Virus record (IMG/VR): IMGVR_UViG_3300014911_000022
Span: 1-28,068 of that record
DNA: 28,068 bases
Reading direction: 5' to 3' (one strand)
From: a virus
Shown: positions 23,101 through 28,068 of the stretch, one piece after another
Layout: each line of letters opens with the position of its first letter
Position numbering within the stretch: position 1 is the first letter of the stretch
Notes under the pieces: generated by a model
What the model saw: only the letters and a program-made list of their open reading frames with translations
Databases searched by the model: none
Told to the model about the DNA's origin: nothing
Position numbers and translations under genes: made by a program

Positions 23101-26100
23101 TGGCATCTGATGCGGGGAAATCGGATGAAGAGGCAGCAGCAGCAGCGGATATACTCACGAACAAATGGAGACCATGGCGTTTAATATTTCCGAAGATAGA
23201 GAAGAAGGGTGCTCCTGAAGGATCTGGCGGCATTGGTGTTCATCCGCTTACTATACCTGCGGCCATGACGTATTCGCTTTTTAATAAGTTGAACCGTTTG
23301 GGTGAATTCTTTGGCCTGGGAGTTAATCCTGCAACCACAAGGAATTTGCAGCAGCTTTTATTCAACAAGATATTTCTCAAAAGATATTTGCTGGGAGGCG
23401 GAATTGTTGCAGGTCTTTCATATTTAGACTATCAGATAGATGATGGTTTGTTGTCTCCTCTTTTTGAAAATACTGCATTGGACGAGGGTTTATTTGTTGC
23501 TGGAGCAGAGCAATATGTGAAGGCCAAGCTTGCTGTGAAATATCTTCAAGATAAGGTCGGAATGGTCAGTGCTGCGCAATACCTGGAGGGATTGTTCCCC
23601 GGGATGGTAAACAGTCCTATGTCAAGGGTTGTACAGGCTGTAGGTCCGCCGCTTCTTGGTGCATATGCTGGAACTGCAATGGGTGGTCCTGTTGTAGGGG
23701 GAATTGGTGCACTTGCCGGGGTAGCCATCAGCGGAGTTACAAGTGGATTCGGTATGTGGGATATGACCAAAAGTTATGAGGAAGAACGTGACATTTATGC
23801 GGGGCGACGGGAAGTAGCAATCAGAAAAGGGCGCTGGTGGGAAATGGGACGTTGTGTTCCTCCTCATACTATTATACTTAGAGGCAATGGAGATGTAGTA
23901 AAGGCTGAAGATATTGCTGTTGGCGATAAGCTTTTGACTCATACAGGTGAATTAAAGAGGTGCAAGAGAGTTTTCGTCAGGGAGATGGACGAGGGTGAGA
24001 AGGTTTACAGATTTACGATAGCTACAATAGAAGGACTTCCGTTTGAAGTTACCGAAGAACATCCTCTGTTGGCGGTTAAAGGTTCGATACAGACAGATCC
24101 GGAATGGATTCCTGCAAGATATATTGCCGAGGGAGATTATTTAGTGATGGATCTTCCGGATTTGTCGGGCGGCGAAGATATTTCTTATCTGGATTATCTC
24201 AGAGATATATCTGATCATGATGACTGCTCTGAAGGTCGTATAATAAACATATTGTCACCGGAACTGAGTATTATTAATACGATAAGAAGTATTTTGCTGT
24301 CATACGGTATAGTATCTCACATTATATCTCATAACGCAGGGGAATTCAACGGATGGAGGATATATATTGGCGGCGAAGATGTAAAAAGGTTTAATGATAT
24401 TATTGTTGGTAATATTCCATCTGATTCTTTCTCTGATGCACCCGTATCTCCCGGTGAATATTTTATCTATAATGGAAGATTGTACACACAGGTCAAGAAG
24501 AAAGAAATATCGGATTATAAAGGTAAAGTTATAGACTTCGAAGTTGAGGATGATCACACATTTTGTACTATTGGTGTTGTGCTTCATAATTCTCCCTATC
24601 AGGGCTGTTTAACACCAGATTCAGAGATATGGGTCAATGGTGAATATAAGAGGATAGATCGAGTTAAAAAAGGTGATATAGTAATTAATAGATATGGCAA
24701 AAAAGTGAGAGTTTTAGATATAAAAACTCGCCACGTAGAAAATGAAAAGGTATATGGTATAGTTCCCTCTCATGATAGAACTGAGAAGATTTGGTTAACT
24801 GGCAACCATCCCGTTTTATGCGTTAGATTGAAACCATCTCATGATTATGAATGGATACCCGCCGAAGAACTTACAGATGAAGATTTTTTGGTTTATCCAA
24901 AGTATTCCGAGATTAGTGGCGATGATATTGTGGGGGCGATTGACAGGATTGAGACCAGAGAATATACTGGACTTGTTTATGATATAATGGTAGAGGAAGG
25001 AGAGAGTTTTATTGGGAGAGGGATGGTGTGCCACAATTCGCGGGTTTCGTACTTTAGGCCTGGATGGTTTAGTCGTCTCAAAAGTCAGTATAAATTTACC
25101 CCCACTTTATATGGTAGCAAATCTGAGGCTTGGAGTCACATCCCTCATAACTGGTGGGGCGGATTGGGCACTGTTGCTGATTTAATTATAAATCCCATAG
25201 ATTTTTGGAATAATAGAACATACTGGCAAAGGAAGCATTATTATTCTCGCCCGTATCCCATTACTCAGACTGAATTCCAGAATGTTCCTATATTGGGCAA
25301 TATTTTGGCTGGGCCGGCTGAGCGAATGCATGTTGCTGAGCTGGAAGCTATTTACAGTCAGCCTCCGGTTGCTGCCGGAGATATGATCGGTGGACCTAAA
25401 AGCATGAGTGCAGATTTTCCATCTGTTCCAATAAATCCATACATGGGAGGCAGGATGAGGTATCCTTCACCAAGGTCTCCGGGAGATTTAAGTTATAGGA
25501 TAGGCGAGGCATGGTATAGGGGGATAACGGAACCATGGGGTTTACATGGATTTGCTATTGCTTCGTTGAAGGAAGCCATAACTGGGACTCCGGATCTTTT
25601 CGATAAAATGCCAGTTCTGGAAAATGCCGCCAGGATGACATCGACAGAGCGAGCTTACTGGGACAAAAATTTAGGGGGGATGATGGGCTGTTTAACTCCA
25701 GACATGAGAGTTTTAACAGGAAGAGGGTACGTCAAAGTTACTGATTTGGTTCCGGAAAAAGATTACGTTTTATCCAGTGATGGTAAATTACATGAGCTGC
25801 TGAATTTGATACCAAGAGAGATGGACAACAAGGAGCACGTTATATCCGTTAAGATGATGGGAATGCGACATAGGTTAAAATTGACGGAGGATCACAAAGT
25901 TTTAGTATATAGGAAATGTTCTTTGAGGTTAGAATGGTTGCCCATAAAGGATGTTCAGGAAGGCAACTATTTGGTTTTTCCTGTCCCAGAATATAAAGAA
26001 AGGTTTGTTCCTGATTCTGGAGGTATTAGTATCTATGATGGATTTGTATTACACAAAGTAACGGATAAAACTATAGATAGTTATAAAGGAACAGTTTATG

Positions 26101-28068
26101 ATTTGAGTGTAAAGGATGTTCACGACTTTGTGGTAGAGGGCGTAATAGCTCATAACTCTACAGAATTGTGGAGAAGATATTTCCCCCATCAGCGGAGGCA
26201 GATAGAAAGAGTTAATGAGATACCTAACTTAATGCCGAGTTGGCTTCCAGGAGAAGAGAGTTATTTCGTGGGATACCGAACAGGGGATCCATTTGTGAAA
26301 ATTCAAGAGGGTGAATTAAGGGTCCCTGGCGCAGCCTATGAGGCACTTCATGATGTTAAAATTACATTTCCGCTCAGTGCCAGCAAACTGGGAATGAGCT
26401 ATGGTGATATGGTAAAGTATATGCTGGGGATGTCTACTCCTGCTGAAGTGGAGGAAGAAATGCACATGAAGAGAGGCACACGCCTTCATGAGCAGATACA
26501 GGGGATGTTAGCCAGACAGAATATACTGGAAAAAGCCGAGGCGAAAGTGTATGATCCATATAGTGATGTATCGGGAAGTGTTGATGCAATACTACGGAGA
26601 GGAAATTTGAGAACGGCACTAGAAATAAAGACTACTACCAGCGACAAATTCAATGCTCTCCATTCACCTAAACCCAATCATATGGTGCAGCTAAACTTCT
26701 ATTTATATGCAACCGGTATTAGACATGGAATGTTGCTCTATGTCAATGCGGATGATCCTTCTCAGACTAAAACATTTGATGTTGCGTTTGATCCTGCGAG
26801 GCTGAAAAGGGACTTTGCCAAACTCCGCCGGGCAAGAGACCATGCGACTAAATTACTTCATCAGGGCATAGGACGAACAGTTGTGGGATATTCAAGAGTT
26901 GACAGGCTGAGGGTCATTGGAGATCTAGCACCATTTTCTCAGGATTACAAAGAAGAGCTGGCGAAGGTAAGGGCCCAGATGAGAGCAGGTTTGTTGACAG
27001 AAAAAGAAATAGCTGATGTTAAGGAAACAGTTAGGCAGACCAGAATACAAAAACTGCGCTATGAGATGCACCCATACAGATTTTTAAAGAATGAACCGCC
27101 GGCAGCTCCGGCTGAGTGGAATAGGTACCAGAAGAACAAGTCTGACTACAATGTTGTAGAGAGGACACTGGGTGCGGGATGGGAGTTTGTTACACATCTA
27201 CCAACCCCCCTTCACTCCAAGCTTTTGAATATGCGTTCTCCAATAGAACAGTATAGAAGAACCCAATTGTACGGAAGAGAATGTGTAACGGGGGATGTCT
27301 TGATTGTTACCACCAATGGACATAAACATGCATCGGATATAGAGGTAGGGGATGAAGTTCTAACCAGGTCTGGAGAATATAAGCGAGTAGTGGCGGTTGA
27401 TCCAAAACATATCAGCCAGACAACGGCGAAAGATAAGATATGTCTTATATATGTGGATAATATAAAGTATCCTATTAAAATTACATATAACCATCCAATT
27501 TTGGTTAAGGATATTTCCAGCCCGGATGGATGTGCATGGAAAGATGCAGGTAAAATAACGCTTGAAGATGAGATTGCTTATGTTTCAAGTTCTATAGATG
27601 GCATAATATGGTTGCCTGTTAAGAGAGTAGGTATGGAGAAGTTTGATGGCATAGTCTACGATTTTGAGGTGGAAGATGAACATTCGTTTACTGTTTATGG
27701 TTGCGTGGTACATAATAGTGCGTTCTGGAACAAGCCGTTCCAGGATTTCATACAGCCGTATGTACACTCTTTCCTCGGCTCCGATTCGCCGGTTACAGGT
27801 GCAGTCAGGGGAGCAGAGGCAGGATTTCTTTTAGGTGGTCCCACTGGCGCGATGATTGGTGGTGTTACCGGCACGCTCTGGGGAACCGGCCATGCAGCGT
27901 TCCAGAATGTTACAGGAATAGCATATATACCGGGATACAGGAAGGGAGAGAGGGAGATTTATCAGTATTTTGACAGACTCAAATATATTAAGAACAAGCG
28001 CTTATATGAGCTTACGGGAGAAGAGAAGTACAGGAAGGCATACGAGGGGACGATGGCCGGCGTTAATA
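20154..28068 (+). CDS. Giant virion protein with PD-(D/E)XK nuclease domain and four inteins (3' end missing)
   Basis: An uninterrupted frame of 2638 codons that runs off the right edge. GAGGAGAGAGGATAAGG leads into the ATG. Removing four inteins (residues 1234-1479, 1485-1628, 1846-2001, 2377-2521) leaves 1947 visible extein residues. The N-terminal 1200 are basic, helical and Gly/Ala-rich with hydrophobic patches (about 30-60 and 1160-1200). The extein after intein 3 holds STELWRRYFPHQRRQ, GEESYFVGYRTGDPF, then a PD-(D/E)XK nuclease (about 2100-2240). Two glycine-zipper segments (about 1163-1200 and 2547-2580) are each followed by a Y-rich ER-x-IY or ERE-IY motif. Size, place after the chaperones and membrane-active segments suggest a tail or DNA-ejection protein that enters the host; a tape-measure role is also possible. 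I do not recognise the family. Function is inference; the frame is certain. Confidence 0.9.
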   Translation, partial: MPFGPYDNDIRSQYDEAHQEELYAPESAGSILGSVFKQTLNLAIGMVAFPIITSVAGTAQRYVGGTILRGLKAVTKGTALGAKFQAAAQLQRVNAAAGKVTERLGATLLEVTGVRKVTEKLGAALGNPIAAYERWRKAQASAAPFQRLGSFFAGKDVGTRILGKAGHWLKNYASMYPAFWVGEKIMGMVGFGTQESSEESPPWYNIPAQAIDFGKSAVLSAPSFAIWGGGFSFATSLLSGSSSLTTRLVKRMSGTRFMRKVKENAERGLAFVNDLTRNVTALSEGMDYWLEYRNELRGRIPTIQRVQSELSLFRAGWSKGVRVPRRIRSLTPAEMALQDMEHFKARLSKGMKNAFDLETDQGRLKFLEDLDKQRRWQIFRETNKNESFLERALGLERARIEGEELKKFIGNIDLQRGQEMTHGKGVYRLSSKYAGQLVDINRFRPRNILASVFRAIGNIRVSGKWKPPDLGMFRTWAQILHPRGIGLWQPGENLRLGYPFNLEEIYGDTLTEKIKLDGTAMRRLKAKAFSGIYEVQPGEAVAMKGKKLYRVKPGGTTVEISTPLAYHFIADGRGTLIDKAASVYYNDVRNLAYEHIPADQGHLKSIHRIALERKWATLNGTQLKYLDRRKSLKGKILKVARFAEVGGGHGGISIMRRAINWVDKFFNPRSKLRMFSKGGTLESLYKKDSRLNAYERFGRPKNPEELYEILKRTGRYLDDISYPAIRQILKDKQALRSLGIGVNIADPHEVVRYLNEKVPNISRPTEIQRIIERIESEMAISKKMGGKLFDKRLRGFLQKPVRKRMGWDLTNLELLQKFMIEHKILEKVARGEDRKIDKEALSAIIRKVARPKAREAIENLTVSSAFQNALNRISRGNNKFETIEELFNVSGGFKLGEGVGAGSMPELAEAIAPIFEGIVIPNTRVFRNIARKGILKEFPDYSSVKLPEWEKIDLMGGTRDIIVPTVDSVFQWRKNILKGLQTMASDAGKSDEEAAAAADILTNKWRPWRLIFPKIEKKGAPEGSGGIGVHPLTIPAAMTYSLFNKLNRLGEFFGLGVNPATTRNLQQLLFNKIFLKRYLLGGGIVAGLSYLDYQIDDGLLSPLFENTALDEGLFVAGAEQYVKAKLAVKYLQDKVGMVSAAQYLEGLFPGMVNSPMSRVVQAVGPPLLGAYAGTAMGGPVVGGIGALAGVAISGVTSGFGMWDMTKSYEEERDIYAGRREVAIRKGRWWEMGRCVPPHTIILRGNGDVVKAEDIAVGDKLLTHTGELKRCKRVFVREMDEGEKVYRFTIATIEGLPFEVTEEHPLLAVKGSIQTDPEWIPARYIAEGDYLVMDLPDLSGGEDISYLDYLRDISDHDDCSEGRIINILSPELSIINTIRSILLSYGIVSHIISHNAGEFNGWRIYIGGEDVKRFNDIIVGNIPSDSFSDAPVSPGEYFIYNGRLYTQVKKKEISDYKGKVIDFEVEDDHTFCTIGVVLHNSPYQGCLTPDSEIWVNGEYKRIDRVKKGDIVINRYGKKVRVLDIKTRHVENEKVYGIVPSHDRTEKIWLTGNHPVLCVRLKPSHDYEWIPAEELTDEDFLVYPKYSEISGDDIVGAIDRIETREYTGLVYDIMVEEGESFIGRGMVCHNSRVSYFRPGWFSRLKSQYKFTPTLYGSKSEAWSHIPHNWWGGLGTVADLIINPIDFWNNRTYWQRKHYYSRPYPITQTEFQNVPILGNILAGPAERMHVAELEAIYSQPPVAAGDMIGGPKSMSADFPSVPINPYMGGRMRYPSPRSPGDLSYRIGEAWYRGITEPWGLHGFAIASLKEAITGTPDLFDKMPVLENAARMTSTERAYWDKNLGGMMGCLTPDMRVLTGRGYVKVTDLVPEKDYVLSSDGKLHELLNLIPREMDNKEHVISVKMMGMRHRLKLTEDHKVLVYRKCSLRLEWLPIKDVQEGNYLVFPVPEYKERFVPDSGGISIYDGFVLHKVTDKTIDSYKGTVYDLSVKDVHDFVVEGVIAHNSTELWRRYFPHQRRQIERVNEIPNLMPSWLPGEESYFVGYRTGDPFVKIQEGELRVPGAAYEALHDVKITFPLSASKLGMSYGDMVKYMLGMSTPAEVEEEMHMKRGTRLHEQIQGMLARQNILEKAEAKVYDPYSDVSGSVDAILRRGNLRTALEIKTTTSDKFNALHSPKPNHMVQLNFYLYATGIRHGMLLYVNADDPSQTKTFDVAFDPARLKRDFAKLRRARDHATKLLHQGIGRTVVGYSRVDRLRVIGDLAPFSQDYKEELAKVRAQMRAGLLTEKEIADVKETVRQTRIQKLRYEMHPYRFLKNEPPAAPAEWNRYQKNKSDYNVVERTLGAGWEFVTHLPTPLHSKLLNMRSPIEQYRRTQLYGRECVTGDVLIVTTNGHKHASDIEVGDEVLTRSGEYKRVVAVDPKHISQTTAKDKICLIYVDNIKYPIKITYNHPILVKDISSPDGCAWKDAGKITLEDEIAYVSSSIDGIIWLPVKRVGMEKFDGIVYDFEVEDEHSFTVYGCVVHNSAFWNKPFQDFIQPYVHSFLGSDSPVTGAVRGAEAGFLLGGPTGAMIGGVTGTLWGTGHAAFQNVTGIAYIPGYRKGEREIYQYFDRLKYIKNKRLYELTGEEKYRKAYEGTMAGVN
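23853..24590 (+). mobile_element. Intein 1, with decayed endonuclease region
   Basis: 246 residues (host positions 1234-1479). Starts Cys (CVPPHTIILRGNGDVVKAED), has block B VTEEHPLLAV with the T-x-x-H motif, block F VIDFEVEDDHTFCTIG and block G GVVLHN, followed by Ser. All splice residues are present, so it should be active. About 90 extra residues lie between blocks B and F. The stretch INTIRSILLSYGIVSHII, then WRIYIGGEDVKRFNDIIVG resembles the C-terminal half of a LAGLIDADG (DOD) endonuclease, but no LAGLIDADG helix is left, so it appears inactive as a homing enzyme. Confidence 0.92.
24606..25037 (+). mobile_element. Intein 2 (mini-intein)
   Basis: 144 residues (1485-1628), no endonuclease. 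Starts CLTPDSEIWVNGEYKRIDRV; block B is IWLTGNHPVLCV (T-x-x-H kept); block F is VYDIMVEEGESFIGRG; block G is GMVCHN, followed by Ser. The usual block F His is replaced (EEGESF instead of a D-x-H type), and a Cys precedes the terminal His-Asn. Only five extein residues separate it from intein 1. Splicing is likely, perhaps with altered kinetics. Confidence 0.9.
25689..26156 (+). mobile_element. Intein 3 (mini-intein)
   Basis: 156 residues (1846-2001), no endonuclease. Starts CLTPDMRVLTGRGYVKVTDL; block B is LKLTEDHKVLVY; block F is VYDLSVKDVHDFVVEG with its His; block G is GVIAHN, followed by Ser. It sits at GGMMG/STELWRRYF, upstream of the nuclease domain. All splice residues are present. Confidence 0.92.
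26460..26880 (+). other. PD-(D/E)XK nuclease domain (RecB/Cas4-like) within the giant gene
   Basis: Extein segment of about 140 residues with the full motif set: RGTRLHEQIQ (His2112), VSGSVDAIL (Asp2144), ALEIKTTTS (Glu2157-x-Lys2159) and a QLNFYLYATG helix (Gln2179). Order and spacing match the RecB/Cas4/PDDEXK_1 type, in which Asp and Glu bind the metal and Lys acts in catalysis. This is expected to cut DNA. It lies between inteins 3 and 4. Confidence 0.87.
27282..27716 (+). mobile_element. Intein 4 (mini-intein)
   Basis: 145 residues (2377-2521), no endonuclease. Starts CVTGDVLIVTTNGHKHASDI; block B is IKITYNHPILVK; block F is VYDFEVEDEHSFTVYG with its His; block G is GCVVHN, followed by Ser. 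It sits at LYGRE/SAFWNKPFQDF, downstream of the nuclease domain. All splice residues are present. Confidence 0.92.

Noticed and set aside
23853-27716. Bacterial intein-like (BIL) or hedgehog-type autoprocessing domains instead of inteins
   Set aside because: All four blocks keep His-Asn followed by Ser and are embedded in a continuous frame with plausible rejoined extein, which favours true splicing inteins.
1-28068. tRNA genes, CRISPR arrays, IS elements, attachment sites
   Set aside because: No cloverleaf with CCA-type ends, no regularly spaced repeats, no transposase and no integrase were seen. Intergenic space is small and accounted for.

Overview
The window is the virion-structural (late) region of a large contractile-tailed phage or prophage. 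Head, neck, sheath, tube and tail-assembly genes run on the + strand in the usual order, tightly packed and often overlapping by 1-7 bases. Strong AGGAGG-type ribosome sites and TTGNNN-17-TGNTATAAT promoters suggest a Bacillota-like or similar host read by a housekeeping sigma factor. Codon use leans on AGA/AGG and ATA, as in low-GC and some thermophilic bacteria. The host itself cannot be named from this sequence.

Layout. (1) 1-8028, head: an unknown helical protein, a portal fused to a MuF-like minor head domain, a very long ChaB/prohead protease/scaffold fusion behind its own promoter, a probable capsid decoration protein, and the HK97-fold major capsid protein. (2) 8062-11549, neck: a strong hairpin, an acidic protein, a tiny basic protein, a protein with two Big_5-type Ig-like domains, a tiny Arg/Gly-rich protein of DUF5320 type, and two connector or tail-completion candidates. 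(3) 11637-18969, tail: the sheath, then three diverged copies of a tube-fold gene. The first copy is split by a group I intron carrying a LAGLIDADG homing endonuclease gene. A J-domain (DnaJ-like) gene sits between copies 1 and 2. A gene for a secreted protein on the - strand, with a perfect consensus promoter, sits between copies 2 and 3. (4) 18966-20151: two paralogous small proteins that look like tail-assembly chaperones, separated by a terminator-like hairpin. (5) 20154 to the right edge: one uninterrupted frame of 2638 codons that does not end in the window. It encodes a giant tail or ejected virion protein with a PD-(D/E)XK nuclease domain and glycine-zipper segments.

The most striking feature is that the giant gene contains four in-frame inteins (246, 144, 156 and 145 residues). 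All start with Cys and end His-Asn followed by Ser. Three are mini-inteins with no endonuclease; the first keeps what looks like a decayed homing-endonuclease region. Inteins 1 and 2 are separated by only five extein residues, and inteins 3 and 4 bracket the nuclease domain. With the group I intron, five self-splicing elements lie within 14 kb of structural genes, so the mature tube and giant protein exist only after RNA or protein splicing. Function names are from motif recognition by eye; no database search was possible.
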